Positions 18,222 to 27,206 of a stretch of 64,000 bases of DNA are shown here, one piece after another. Made by a program: the position numbers and the translations under genes. The stretch's first letter is position 1, and every line of letters begins with the position of its first letter. Origin of the DNA: Nitricoxidireducens sp046726235 (GTDB lineage Bacteria > Pseudomonadota > Gammaproteobacteria > Burkholderiales > Rhodocyclaceae); NCBI GenBank assembly GCA_046726235.1, contig JBKPAD010000006.1, forward strand, positions 241,321-305,320, written 5' to 3'. Below the pieces are notes generated by a model. It had not been told where the DNA came from. It did no database searches and saw only the letters and a list, made by a program, of their open reading frames with translations.

Positions 18222-19514
18222 ATGAGCGCTTCGCCTCCCTGGCTCAATCTCGATCACGTCTGGCTGCCGTACGCGCAGATGGCCGGCGCGCCGCTGCCGC
18301 TGCCCGTCGTCGCCGCGAGCGGCGCGCGCCTCACGCTCGCCGACGGCGCGGAGCTGATCGACGGCATCTCGTCGTGGTGGACCGCCTGCCACGGCCACGC
18401 GCATCCGCACCTGGTCGAGGCGATCCAGCGCCAGGCGGCGACGCTGCCGCACGTGATGTTCGCCGGCCTCGCCCACGAGCCCGCCTATACGCTGGCCGCG
18501 CGGCTCGCGAAGCTCCTGCCCGGCGATCTCGACCGCGTCTTCTTTTCGGAGTCGGGCTCGGTCAGCGTCGAGATCGCGCTCAAGATGGCGCTGCAGTATT
18601 GGCGCAATCGCGGCCGCGCCGACAAGCGGCGCATCGTCGCCTTCCGCGACGGCTATCACGGCGACACCTTCATGACCATGGCGGTCACCGATCCGGCCGT
18701 CGGCATGCACGCCGCCTTCGCCGGCATCGTGCCGCCCGCGACGTTCGCCGAGCTGCCGCGCGACGGCGCCGCCACGACGGCCTTCGAGCACATGCTCGAA
18801 CGCGAAGCCGAGACGGTCGCCGCCGTCATCGTCGAACCGCTGGTGCAGGGCGCCGGCGGCTTCCGCCTGCACGACGCGGCGACGCTGGCGCGCATCCGCG
18901 CCGCCTGCGACCACCACGACGTGCTGCTGATCGCCGACGAGATCATGACCGGCTTCGGCCGCACCGGCAGCCTGTTCGCCTGCGAGCAGGCGCAGGTCGT
19001 GCCCGACATCGTCTGCCTGTCGAAGGCACTGACCGGCGGCACGCTGCCGCTGGCGGCCACCGTCGCGCGCGAGCACGTCTTCGCCGCCTTCCTCGGCGAA
19101 GAGTTCGAGCGCGCGCTGATGCACGGGCCGACCTACATGGCGAACGCCCTCGCCTGCGCCGCCGCCAACGCTTCGCTCGACCTCTTCGAGCGCGAGCCGC
19201 GCCTCGAGCAGGTCGCCGCCATCGCCGCGCAGCTCGAACGCGAGCTCGCGCCCTGCCGCGCGCTGCCGGGCGTCGTCGACGTGCGTATCAAGGGTGCGCT
19301 CGGCGTCGTCGAACTGGAGGCGCCGACCGCCGCGCTGCGGCCCGCCTTCGTCGAGCGCGGCCTGTGGCTGCGGCCGTTCGGCAACGTGGTCTATGTGATG
19401 CCACCGTTCATCATCGACACCGGCGACCTCGCCCGCCTGACAGCCGGCGTCTGCGAGGTCGTCGAGCAGTGGTCGCGCACGCAGCCGGCGGGGAGCGCGC
19501 GCGATGTGGTTTGA
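18222..19514 (+). CDS. bioA: Adenosylmethionine-8-amino-7-oxononanoate aminotransferase BioA
   Basis: PLP-dependent class III aminotransferase making 7,8-diaminopelargonate from KAPA with SAM as amino donor. The 430-residue product shows the BioA start (LNLDHVWLPYAQM), the substrate-site segment DGISSWWTACHGHAHP, and the cofactor aspartate in ADEIMTGFGRTGS. The Schiff-base lysine is in LSKALTGGTLPLAA. First gene of bioA-bioF-bioH-like-bioC; bioF starts 11 nt before the bioA stop. Confidence 0.95.
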   Translation: MSASPPWLNLDHVWLPYAQMAGAPLPLPVVAASGARLTLADGAELIDGISSWWTACHGHAHPHLVEAIQRQAATLPHVMFAGLAHEPAYTLAARLAKLLPGDLDRVFFSESGSVSVEIALKMALQYWRNRGRADKRRIVAFRDGYHGDTFMTMAVTDPAVGMHAAFAGIVPPATFAELPRDGAATTAFEHMLEREAETVAAVIVEPLVQGAGGFRLHDAATLARIRAACDHHDVLLIADEIMTGFGRTGSLFACEQAQVVPDIVCLSKALTGGTLPLAATVAREHVFAAFLGEEFERALMHGPTYMANALACAAANASLDLFEREPRLEQVAAIAAQLERELAPCRALPGVVDVRIKGALGVVELEAPTAALRPAFVERGLWLRPFGNVVYVMPPFIIDTGDLARLTAGVCEVVEQWSRTQPAGSARDVV

Positions 19515-20661
19515 CGACGCACTCGCCGAGGCGCTCGACAAGCTCGACGCCGCGGGGCGCCGGCGCCGCATCCGCCCGGTCGCGATCCCCGGCCCGCGTG
19601 TCGTGCTCGCCGACGGCCGGCAGCTGATCGACTTCTCCTCCAACGACTACCTCGGCCTCTCGCAGCATCCGGCGCTGAAGGCGCGCGCCGTCGAATGGGT
19701 CGGCCGCTTCGGCGCCGGCGCGCGCGCGGCGCGCCTCGTCACCGGCACGCTCGAAGCCGTCGCCGAACTCGAGGCGAAGCTCGCCGCGTTCAAGGGCACC
19801 GAGGCGGCGCTGATCTTCAACGCCGGCTACCAGGCCAACGCCGCGGCGCTGCCAGCGCTGTTCGATCTGGCCGGCGGCCGCGACGCGCTGGTGTTCACCG
19901 ACCGCCTCAACCACGCCAGCCTGCACGCCGGCTGCGCCGCGGCCGGCGTCAGGCAGATTCGCTTCCGCCACAACGACCTCGATCACTTGGAGCAATTGCT
20001 CGCTGAGCATGGCGGCAAGCCGTCCTTCATCGTCACCGAGTCGGTGTTCAGCATGGACGGCGACGTCGCCGATCTCGCCCGCCTCGGCGAGATCGCGCGG
20101 CGCAACGACGCGGTGCTCTACGTCGACGAGGCGCACGCGACCGGCGTGCTCGGCCCGCAGGGCCGCGGCCTGGCGACGGCCGCGCCCGGCGCGGTGATCA
20201 TGGGCACGCTCGGCAAGGCCTTCGGCAGCGCCGGCGCCTACGTCGCCGGGTCGCGAACGCTGGTCGACTACCTCGTCAATCGCTGCTCCGGTTTCGTCTA
20301 CAGCACGGCGCCGGCGCCGGCCGCGCTCGGCGCCGTCGACGCGGCGCTCGACCTCGTGCCCGACATGGATGCCGAGCGCGCGCTGCTCAAGAATCGCGGT
20401 GGCCGCCTGCGCGCACGGCTCGCCGAACTCGGCATCGACACGCTCGCCTCGACGACCCAGATCATCCCCGCCGTGCTCGGCAGCGAGCAGGCGGCGCTCG
20501 ACGCCCAGCGCCGGCTCGAAGAACGCGGCGTACTCGCCATCGCGATCCGCCCGCCGACCGTGCCCGAAGGCGCGAGCCGACTGCGCTTCGCGCTGTCTTC
20601 GGCGCATGCCGACGCGGATTTCGAGACCCTGCTCGACGCGGTCGGCGCACTCAAGGCATGA
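19504..20661 (+). CDS. bioF: 8-amino-7-oxononanoate synthase BioF
   Basis: PLP enzyme condensing pimeloyl-thioester and L-alanine to KAPA. The 385-residue chain has FSSNDYLGLSQHP, the SVFSMDGDVADL segment, the cofactor motif VDEAHATGVLGPQG and the catalytic lysine in IMGTLGKAFGSAGAYV. It overlaps both neighbours (bioA by 11 nt, bioH-like by 4 nt), so the operon is translationally coupled. Confidence 0.96.
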   Translation: MWFDDALAEALDKLDAAGRRRRIRPVAIPGPRVVLADGRQLIDFSSNDYLGLSQHPALKARAVEWVGRFGAGARAARLVTGTLEAVAELEAKLAAFKGTEAALIFNAGYQANAAALPALFDLAGGRDALVFTDRLNHASLHAGCAAAGVRQIRFRHNDLDHLEQLLAEHGGKPSFIVTESVFSMDGDVADLARLGEIARRNDAVLYVDEAHATGVLGPQGRGLATAAPGAVIMGTLGKAFGSAGAYVAGSRTLVDYLVNRCSGFVYSTAPAPAALGAVDAALDLVPDMDAERALLKNRGGRLRARLAELGIDTLASTTQIIPAVLGSEQAALDAQRRLEERGVLAIAIRPPTVPEGASRLRFALSSAHADADFETLLDAVGALKA

Positions 20662-21302
20662 GCCTCCGCATCTCGCTGCTGCACGGCTGGGGTTACGACG
20701 CGACGCTCTGGCGCGAAGTCTTGCCGCTGCTCGGCGGCTTCGACGTCGAGTTCTGCGACCTCGGCTACTTCGGCGCGCCGCAGCTGCCGGCGCCGTGCGA
20801 CGCGACGCGCATCGCCGTCGGCCACTCGCTCGGCGCGCTGTGGTGGCTCGCGCTCGCCGACGTGCCGTGGCAGACGCTCGTCGCCATCAACGGCTTCGCG
20901 CGCTTCACGGCTGCCGCTGACTTCCCGCAAGGTGTGCCGCCGCGTGTGCTCGAACGCATGCGCCGCCGCTTCGCCGAGTCGCCGGCCGGCGTCCTCGACG
21001 AATTCCGCTCCGCCTGCGGCAACGGCGGGACGACCGATCGGGTCATGGACACCGCCACGCTCGCCGACGGCCTCGGCCTGCTCGCAACGACCGACGGCCG
21101 CGAGGCCCTCGCGCACCGCGCCGCCGATGTCCGGGCCCTCGCCGCGCGCGACGACGCCATCGTGCCCGCCGCCATGAGCGAGGCGGCGTTCGCGGCACTT
21201 CCGCCCGATCGCATGCGATGGTCGCCAGCAGGCGGCCACCTGCTGCCGCTGACGCATCCGCGCGAATGCGCCGACCTGATCCTCGCGGCGGCCCACGCAT
21301 GA
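20658..21302 (+). CDS. Alpha/beta hydrolase, BioH-like pimeloyl-ACP methyl ester esterase
   Basis: A 214-residue serine hydrolase between bioF and bioC. HGWGYDATLW gives the oxyanion region, and VGHSLGALWWL carries the nucleophile elbow GHSLG. A late aspartate (ARDDAIVPAA) and a histidine (PAGGHLLPLTHP) complete the triad. This fits BioH, which hydrolyses the methyl ester of pimeloyl-ACP after chain elongation started by BioC. It is shorter than E. coli BioH (256) because the lid insertion is reduced, so another esterase subfamily (BioG/BioV-like role) is possible. The position between bioF and bioC and the four-base overlaps with both make the pathway role secure. Confidence 0.85.
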   Translation: MSLRISLLHGWGYDATLWREVLPLLGGFDVEFCDLGYFGAPQLPAPCDATRIAVGHSLGALWWLALADVPWQTLVAINGFARFTAAADFPQGVPPRVLERMRRRFAESPAGVLDEFRSACGNGGTTDRVMDTATLADGLGLLATTDGREALAHRAADVRALAARDDAIVPAAMSEAAFAALPPDRMRWSPAGGHLLPLTHPRECADLILAAAHA

Positions 21303-22063
21303 CGCCGGACGACCGCAAGGCGCGCATCGCCGCGCGCTTCGGCGCCGCGGCCTCGCGCTACGACGCGCAAAGCCCGCTGCAGCGCGAGGCCGCCGCCCGC
21401 CTCGCGCGCCGCGTGCTGGCATTGAGCCTGCCGCCGCCATGCCGCGTACTCGAAGTCGGCTGCGGCACCGGCCACCTGACGCGCGAACTCCGCGGCCCCG
21501 TCGGCGGCGAGTGGACCGTCAGCGACATCGCGCCGGCCATGGTCGCAGCCTGCGTGCGCAACCATCCGGGCGTCGTCGGGCTGGTGATGGACGCCGAGCA
21601 TCCGGTGGTCGAGGCGGGAAGCTTCGACCTCGTCGTCTCCAGCCTCACGGCCCAGTGGTTCGCCGACCTGCCGGCAGCGCTAGCGGCGCTCTGCGGCCTG
21701 CTCGCGCCGGGCGGACGCCTGGCGCTGGCGACGCTCGGCTCGGGCAGCTTCGGCGAATGGCGCGCAGCGCACGCGGCGCTCGGCCTGCGCGCGGCGACGC
21801 CGGCGTATCCGTCTGCCGACGAACTCACACACGCATTCCCGGCTTTCGTGCGGGCGAGCGTCGAAGAGGAAACGCTCGCCGCGCCGCTCGACGATCCGCT
21901 GGATTTCGTGCGCGGGCTGCGTGCGATCGGCGCCGACACGCCGGCCGAGGGGACGTCGCCGCTGGGTGCCGGACAGATGCGGAAAGTGCTGCGAAGGCTC
22001 GCGGCCGACGCGCCGGAAGGCGTCGGCTACCACCTGCTCTACGCGGTTGCGGAGCGAGCCTAG
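21299..22063 (+). CDS. bioC: Malonyl-ACP O-methyltransferase BioC
   Basis: SAM-dependent methyltransferase that caps malonyl-thioester so fatty acid synthase can build pimelate. The 254-residue protein has the BioC start (KARIAARFGAAASRYD), motif I LEVGCGTGHLTREL, a SAM-binding acidic residue in VSDIAPAM and the typical SLTAQWFADLP. The ATG overlaps the preceding stop by four bases. Its stop (CTAG) overlaps that of the convergent DUF4870-like gene. It is the last biotin gene here; bioB is absent from the window. Confidence 0.92.
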   Translation: MTPDDRKARIAARFGAAASRYDAQSPLQREAAARLARRVLALSLPPPCRVLEVGCGTGHLTRELRGPVGGEWTVSDIAPAMVAACVRNHPGVVGLVMDAEHPVVEAGSFDLVVSSLTAQWFADLPAALAALCGLLAPGGRLALATLGSGSFGEWRAAHAALGLRAATPAYPSADELTHAFPAFVRASVEEETLAAPLDDPLDFVRGLRAIGADTPAEGTSPLGAGQMRKVLRRLAADAPEGVGYHLLYAVAERA

Positions 22064-22464
22064 ACGGGCATGCCCTTGCGGCCGATCAGCGCCAGCCAGC
22101 CGCGGCCGACGCGATAGAACACCCAGAGGCCGGTGCCGAGGATCAGCGCGAAGGCGAACGGGATGCCGATCAGGGTGGCGAACAGCAGGCCGGCGATCGC
22201 CGCCCACAGCACGGCGAACCAGAAGGTGCGCAACTGCCAGCGCCAATGGCTGTCGAGCCAGCCGCCGCGCACGCGCTCGCGCGTCACGTAGTTGATGACC
22301 ACGGCGATCAGCGAGGGCCAGCCGGTGAGGAAGGCGCCGAGGACCGTCGCCGACGTGAGTATCCCGCCGATGGCGGACAGCGCGTGCAGCGCGTACATGA
22401 CGTGGCACCATGCGACCGAGCCTTCGCTCTCCGCTTCCGCCTGGATGACTTCGTATTCGGCCAT
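22060..22464 (-). CDS. DUF4870-like small membrane protein
   Basis: A 134-residue inner-membrane protein with three or four hydrophobic helices. An N-terminal helix lies around MYALHALSAIGGILTSATVLG. The segment PSLIAVVINYVTRERVRG followed by LDSHWRWQLRTFW is characteristic of the DUF4870 group in betaproteobacteria, and a final helix ends before RGWLALIGRKG. Function unknown. It starts 5 bp after the ubiA stop, so it is co-transcribed with ubiA. The convergent stop codons with bioC share CTAG. Confidence 0.72.
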   Translation of the reverse strand: MAEYEVIQAEAESEGSVAWCHVMYALHALSAIGGILTSATVLGAFLTGWPSLIAVVINYVTRERVRGGWLDSHWRWQLRTFWFAVLWAAIAGLLFATLIGIPFAFALILGTGLWVFYRVGRGWLALIGRKGMPV

Positions 22465-22469
22465 GATCG

Positions 22470-23354
22470 TTATGCGACAAGCGCCCTGAGGTTGAGTTCG
22501 GCGACGATGCCGAGGAAGACCGCGGCACCGAACCAGTTGTTGTGCAGAAAGGCCTTGAAGCAGGCGGCGCGCTCGCGGCCCCTGATCAAGGTCCAGTGGT
22601 AGCCCGCGATGCCTGCGGCAATCGCCAGGCCCGCGTAGTAGAAGGCGCCGAAGCCGACGATGCGGCCGACCCAGGCGAGCAGCGCCAGGGTGGCGCCGTA
22701 GCACAGCATCACCGCCGCGACGTCGTAGCGGCCAAAGGTGATCGCCGAGGTCTTGATGCCGATGCGCAGGTCGTCCTCGCGGTCGACCATCGCGTATTCG
22801 GTGTCGTAGGCGACGGCCCAGAACACGTTGGCGGCCAGCAGCCACCAGGCCAGCGGCGGCACCTGCGCGTGCAGCGCGGCGAAGGCCATCGGGATGCCGA
22901 AGCCGAAGGCGACGCCGAGGTAAGCCTGCGGCACGGCGAAGAAGCGCTTGGTGAACGGATAGCTGGCGGCGAGGAACACGGCGGCCAGCGACAGCAGCCA
23001 GACGAGCCGGTTGAGCGGCAGGATCAGCAGCCCGGCGCAGGCGACGAGCGCCGCGAACAACGTCAGCGCTTCGCGCGTGCTGACCTTGCCGGCGGCCAGC
23101 GGCCGCTCGCGCGTGCGCTCGACGTGCGGATCGAAGTCGCGGTCGGCATAGTCGTTGATCACGCAGCCCGCCGAGCGCATCAGCACCGTGCCGAGCACGA
23201 AGATCCACACCAGCATCAGCGGCGGTTCGCCGCGGCTGGCGAGCCACAGCGCCCACAGCGTCGGCCACACGAGCAACAGGATGCCGATCGGCTTGTCGAG
23301 CCGCATCAGCTTCTCGTAGAGGTCGAGACGGGTCTTGATCCGCTGCCAGTCCAT
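22470..23354 (-). CDS. ubiA: 4-hydroxybenzoate polyprenyltransferase UbiA
   Basis: Integral membrane prenyltransferase attaching the polyprenyl tail to 4-hydroxybenzoate, the committed ubiquinone step. The 294-residue protein has both Mg-pyrophosphate aspartate motifs, INDYADRDFDPHVERT and YDTEYAMVDREDDLRIG, and about eight membrane helices. RLDKPIGILLLVWPTLWAL is the typical start. It lies between the UMF1-type permease (9-bp gap) and the DUF4870-like gene. Confidence 0.95.
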   Translation of the reverse strand: MDWQRIKTRLDLYEKLMRLDKPIGILLLVWPTLWALWLASRGEPPLMLVWIFVLGTVLMRSAGCVINDYADRDFDPHVERTRERPLAAGKVSTREALTLFAALVACAGLLILPLNRLVWLLSLAAVFLAASYPFTKRFFAVPQAYLGVAFGFGIPMAFAALHAQVPPLAWWLLAANVFWAVAYDTEYAMVDREDDLRIGIKTSAITFGRYDVAAVMLCYGATLALLAWVGRIVGFGAFYYAGLAIAAGIAGYHWTLIRGRERAACFKAFLHNNWFGAAVFLGIVAELNLRALVA

Positions 23355-23363
23355 TGGCTTATT

Positions 23364-24647
23364 CTAGTCCGCGAGCGCCGCGCGGCGGCCGCGCTGCGCA
23401 TCGACGCCGCGCAGGATGACGAGGCCGACGACGAAGTAGCCGCCGGTGATCAGCATCGCGAGGCGATGATCGCCGCCCGTGATCCAGGTCACCGCACCGT
23501 AGGTCAGCGGGCCGAGGATCGCCGAGAGCTTGACGGCGAGCCCCCAGAGACCGAAGAACTCGGCATGCCGCTCCGGCGGCGCGAGAAAGCCGACCAGCGC
23601 ACGCCCCGCCGACTGGCTGGCGCCGAGGCAGAGCCCGGCGACGTTGGCGGCGAGCCAGAACGCCGCCGGGCCCTGCGCCCCGGCCGCCAGCACGACCATG
23701 ACGATCCAGCCGACGAGCGTGAGCCCGATGGCACGCACGTGGCCGATGCGGTCCTGCCAGTGGCCGAAGGCGAAGGCGCCGAGCGCCGCGGTGATGTTGA
23801 CGAGGAAGATCAGCGTGATCGTCTCCTGCGTCGTGAAGCCCATCGCCTGCTCGGCGTAGATCGCCGCCAGCGCGATCACGGCCTGGATGCCCGCCTGGTA
23901 GAAGACGACGCAGAGCATGAAGCGGCGCATGTCGCGGTAGGCGCGCGTCGCGCGCAGCGTCTGCCCGACGCGGGCGAAGGCGGCGCCGACCGACGGCAGG
24001 CCGGCCTTCGGCCGCGCGCGTTCGCGCAGCAGCAGGAAGGTCGGCAGGCTGGCGAGCGCGAACAGCGCCGCCGTGATCAGCAGCGTGCCCGGCACGAAGT
24101 CCGCGGCACCGAGACCTTGCACCTGCGCATGCGAAACCCACGCAAGACAGGCGCCAAGGCTGACGAGCCCGCCGAGATAGCCGAGGCTCCAGCCCCAGCC
24201 CGACACCTTGCCGAGCGCATCCTCGTCGGCGATCTCGGGCAGGAAGGCCGCGATCAGGTTCTCGCCGCTGCCGAAGAAGAAGTTCGAGAGCACCAGCAGC
24301 GTTATCGCCAGCGCCAGATCGCCGGGACCCGCGAGCGACAGCGCCGTCGTCGCCGCGACGCAACCGATTGTCGTCAGCGCCAGCAGCTTCTTCTTCGCCG
24401 CATGCAGGTCGGCCCAGGCGCCGACGAAAGGCGCCGTGACGAGGATCAGCGCATACGAAACCGCCAGCGCCGCCGTCCACGCGAACGTCGCCCAGGGCGC
24501 CTTGCCGGCGACGACGGCGACGAAGTAGGCGTTGAAGATCGCCGTGATCACGACCGTCGTGTAGCCCGAGTTGGCGAAGTCGTACATCGCCCAGGCCCAG
24601 ACTTCGCGGCGGGCGACGCCGGGGGAGAGGGCGCTGCGCATGGTCAT
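23364..24647 (-). CDS. MFS transporter, UMF1/Atg22-like
   Basis: A 427-residue permease with twelve predicted membrane segments. The start EVWAWAMYDFANSGYTTVV is the hallmark of the UMF1 family (relatives of yeast vacuolar Atg22 amino-acid effluxers). The middle carries FGSGENLIAAFLPEI and the second half KAIG-type MFS loops (FGHWQDRIGHVRAIG). Bacterial substrates are unknown. It heads a likely operon with ubiA. Confidence 0.85.
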   Translation of the reverse strand: MTMRSALSPGVARREVWAWAMYDFANSGYTTVVITAIFNAYFVAVVAGKAPWATFAWTAALAVSYALILVTAPFVGAWADLHAAKKKLLALTTIGCVAATTALSLAGPGDLALAITLLVLSNFFFGSGENLIAAFLPEIADEDALGKVSGWGWSLGYLGGLVSLGACLAWVSHAQVQGLGAADFVPGTLLITAALFALASLPTFLLLRERARPKAGLPSVGAAFARVGQTLRATRAYRDMRRFMLCVVFYQAGIQAVIALAAIYAEQAMGFTTQETITLIFLVNITAALGAFAFGHWQDRIGHVRAIGLTLVGWIVMVVLAAGAQGPAAFWLAANVAGLCLGASQSAGRALVGFLAPPERHAEFFGLWGLAVKLSAILGPLTYGAVTWITGGDHRLAMLITGGYFVVGLVILRGVDAQRGRRAALAD

Positions 24648-24690
24648 GCTTGGTACGTCGTCATGTCATTGCGGGGTGAGGTCTGTGCGC

Positions 24691-24792
24691 GCCAAGGACA
24701 GCGGGTATCCGACTCCCTCCATGTCCCCCGCGTCGGGCAGCGCCCGCCGCTCCTCCTTTACTTACGGGAGTCGGACACCCGCCATCCTTGGC
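24691..24792. repeat. Large imperfect inverted repeat (MITE/REP-like)
   Basis: Two 27-nt arms (24691-24717 and 24766-24792) are reverse complements at 24 of 27 positions: GCCAAGGA..GCGGGT.TCCGACTCCC against its inverted copy, with mismatches at two adjacent bases and one further base. The 48-nt centre is GC-rich. The element fills the 194-bp gap between the permease and the zinc-ribbon gene. It lacks a flanking U run, so a simple terminator is unlikely. A non-autonomous palindromic repeat or a structured 3' end are the two options. Confidence 0.75.
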
Positions 24793-24841
24793 CGGATACG
24801 CCAGCGGACTAATGGCGGCTGCCCCTTATCGTTGTGGATAG

Positions 24842-25054
24842 CTACGTGTCGGACCCAAGAAATCCACCATCTTCAAAGCGAGCGCGGAAGTTTTCTTTAT
24901 CGCAGCCGGTCATTTTCCCGCAGTGGTTGCACTGTGCCTTATTGGCGAAAAGCATGGAAGTAGAGAACGACTCGCTGTCACCGAAGAACATAGGCGACGG
25001 GAACCATTGCCGGCAGTGTTCGCAGCGGATTGATATTTCTGTGGTCTTTGACAC
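24842..25054 (-). CDS. Small zinc-ribbon-like protein
   Basis: A 70-residue protein with two paired-cysteine knuckles, RCEHCRQWF and QCNHCGKMTGC, spaced like a zinc ribbon; no membrane segment. It starts at GTG with an excellent AGGAGG five bases upstream, which together with the cysteine pattern supports a real gene. I recall similar small proteins (CxxC...CxxCGK plus a NKENFR-like end) in many proteobacteria, function unknown; nucleic-acid binding or metal storage are possible. Its base composition is clearly less GC-rich than the neighbours, hinting at later acquisition. Confidence 0.78.
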   Translation of the reverse strand: MSKTTEISIRCEHCRQWFPSPMFFGDSESFSTSMLFANKAQCNHCGKMTGCDKENFRARFEDGGFLGSDT

Positions 25055-25166
25055 TGCTTCCTCCTATGCAAAAGGTAGTGCGGTCTAGCATGCAAAAATC
25101 AATTTGAGCCCTAAGTAGCACGCCGGCATTTAACGCCTTTGCCGCCGCCACAGCAAGCGGCCGCGC

Positions 25167-27206
25167 CTACGCCTTCAGCAACTCCTCCCGCCCCGCCATC
25201 CAGCGCTGCAAGTGCGCTTCCGCATGCTCCGGCCACTGCACCAGCATGCGCTCGGCGACATCGCGCACGCGCTCGACGAGCACCGTGTCGTCGAGATCGG
25301 CGAAGCGCAGCAGCGGCATGCCGCTCTGGCGGCTGCCGATGAATTCGCCGGGGCCGCGCAGTTCGAGGTCGAGGCGCGCGATCTCGAAGCCGTCGGTGTT
25401 CTCGTAGATGACCTTGAGGCGCGCGCGCGCGGTCTCGCCGAGCGGCGATGCGTAGAGCAGGATGCAGGCGGAGTCGTGGGCGCCGCGGCCGACGCGGCCG
25501 CGCAGCTGGTGCAGCTGGGCGAGGCCGAAGCGTTCGGCGTGCTCGATGACCATCAGGCTGGCGTTGGCGACGTCGACGCCGACCTCGATGACCGTCGTAG
25601 CGACGAGCAGCTGGATTTCGTTGCGCACGAAGGCCGCCATGACGGCGGCCTTCTCGTCCGCCTTGAGGCGGCCGTGCACGAGGCCGACACGCAGGTCCGG
25701 CAGTTCGGCGGTCAGGTGTGCCCAAGTCTCCTGCGCAGTCTTGAGTTGCAGCGCCTCGCTCTCCTCGATCAGCGGACACACCCAGTAGGCCTGGCGGCCG
25801 GAGCGGCAGGCGTCGCGCACGCGGGCGACGACTTCGTCGCGGCGCGCTTCCGACACCAGCTTGGTGACGACCGGCGTGCGCCCGGGCGGCAGTTCGTCGA
25901 TGACCGAGACGTCGAGGTCGGCGTAGTAGCTCATCGCCAGCGTGCGCGGGATCGGCGTCGCGGACATCGTCAGCTGGTGCGCGGTGAGGCCCTTCTGCTT
26001 GAGGGCGAGGCGCTGGCGCACGCCGAAGCGATGCTGTTCGTCGACGACGGCGAGGCCGAGGTTCTCGAACTCGACGCCTTCCTCGATCAACGCGTGCGTT
26101 CCGACGACGAGGCGCGCGCGGCCGGAGGCGATGGCCTCGGTCATCGCCGTCTTGTCCTTCTTCTTCAGGCTGCCCGAGAGCCACGCGACCTCGATGCCCA
26201 GCGGGGTCAGCCAGCCGTGCAGCTTGCGGAAATGCTGCTCGGCGAGGATTTCGGTCGGCGCCATCAGCGCCGCCTGCCAGCCGCTCTCGGCCGCCTGCAG
26301 CATGGCGAGCGCGGCGATCACCGTCTTGCCGCTGCCGACGTCGCCCTGCAGCAGGCGCTGCATCGGGTGCGTCTGGCCGAGGTCGGCGGCGATCTCGGCC
26401 TGCACGCGCTGCTGCGCCGCGGTCAGCGCGAAGGGCAGCGCGGCGAGGAAGCGGCCGCGCAGGGAGCCGTCGCCGGCGAGCTTCGGTGCGCCGCGTGCAC
26501 GGCGGGCGGCATAGGCGCGGCGCAGTGAGAGCTGCTGCGCCAGCAGTTCGTCGAAGGCGATGCGCCGCCAGGCCGGATGGCCGTGCGCTTCGAGTTCGGC
26601 GAGCGAGACTTCGGGCGGCGGTTCGTGCAGGAAGCGCAGGCTCTCGGCGAGCGGCGCGAGCTTCTGCTCGCTGCGCAGTTCCTCGGGCAGCGTGTCGTCG
26701 AGGCGCACACGTTCGAGCGCCCGCAGCACCAGCTTGCGCAGCGTCGTCTGCGGCAGGCCCGCGGTCGTCGGATAGACCGGCGTCAGCCGGTCGGGCAGCG
26801 GCTCGCCGGCGTGCAGCACGCGAAAGCGCGGATGCACGATCTCGCTGCCGAAGAAGCCGCCGCGCGGTTCGCCGAAGATGCGCAGGCGCGCACCTTCCTG
26901 CAGCGCCTTCTGCTGGCTCGGATAGAAGTTGAGGAAGCGCAGCACGAGATCGCCGCTGTCGTCCGCCACGCGCGCGACGAGCTGGCGGCGCGGGCGGAAT
27001 GCGACTTCGCACGAAACAACGCTCGCCTCGAACTGGGTCGGCAATCCGGGCTGAGCGTCGGCGATCGGCGTGACGCGCGTTTCGTCCTCGTAGCGCAGCG
27101 GCAGGTGGAAGACGAGGTCGGCCTCGCTGCGCAGGCCAAGCTTGTTCAGCTTCTCGGCGACGGCGGGGCCGACGCCGGGGAAGAAGGCGCTTGCGGCCTT
27201 AGCCAA
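25167..27206 (-). CDS. recG: ATP-dependent DNA helicase RecG
   Basis: Superfamily 2 helicase remodelling stalled replication forks and Holliday junctions. The 679-residue protein (E. coli 693) has the N-terminal wedge domain, then motif I LLQGDVGSGKTVIAAL, motif II VVDEQHRFGVRQR, motif III MSATPIPRTLAM and motif VI QLRGRVGRG. Translation appears to begin at a TTG that overlaps the ridA stop by 8 nt; no ATG lies near the conserved start FFPGVGPAVAEKL. It is the last gene of the fliW-ridA-recG run. Confidence 0.95.
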   Translation of the reverse strand: MAKAASAFFPGVGPAVAEKLNKLGLRSEADLVFHLPLRYEDETRVTPIADAQPGLPTQFEASVVSCEVAFRPRRQLVARVADDSGDLVLRFLNFYPSQQKALQEGARLRIFGEPRGGFFGSEIVHPRFRVLHAGEPLPDRLTPVYPTTAGLPQTTLRKLVLRALERVRLDDTLPEELRSEQKLAPLAESLRFLHEPPPEVSLAELEAHGHPAWRRIAFDELLAQQLSLRRAYAARRARGAPKLAGDGSLRGRFLAALPFALTAAQQRVQAEIAADLGQTHPMQRLLQGDVGSGKTVIAALAMLQAAESGWQAALMAPTEILAEQHFRKLHGWLTPLGIEVAWLSGSLKKKDKTAMTEAIASGRARLVVGTHALIEEGVEFENLGLAVVDEQHRFGVRQRLALKQKGLTAHQLTMSATPIPRTLAMSYYADLDVSVIDELPPGRTPVVTKLVSEARRDEVVARVRDACRSGRQAYWVCPLIEESEALQLKTAQETWAHLTAELPDLRVGLVHGRLKADEKAAVMAAFVRNEIQLLVATTVIEVGVDVANASLMVIEHAERFGLAQLHQLRGRVGRGAHDSACILLYASPLGETARARLKVIYENTDGFEIARLDLELRGPGEFIGSRQSGMPLLRFADLDDTVLVERVRDVAERMLVQWPEHAEAHLQRWMAGREELLKA

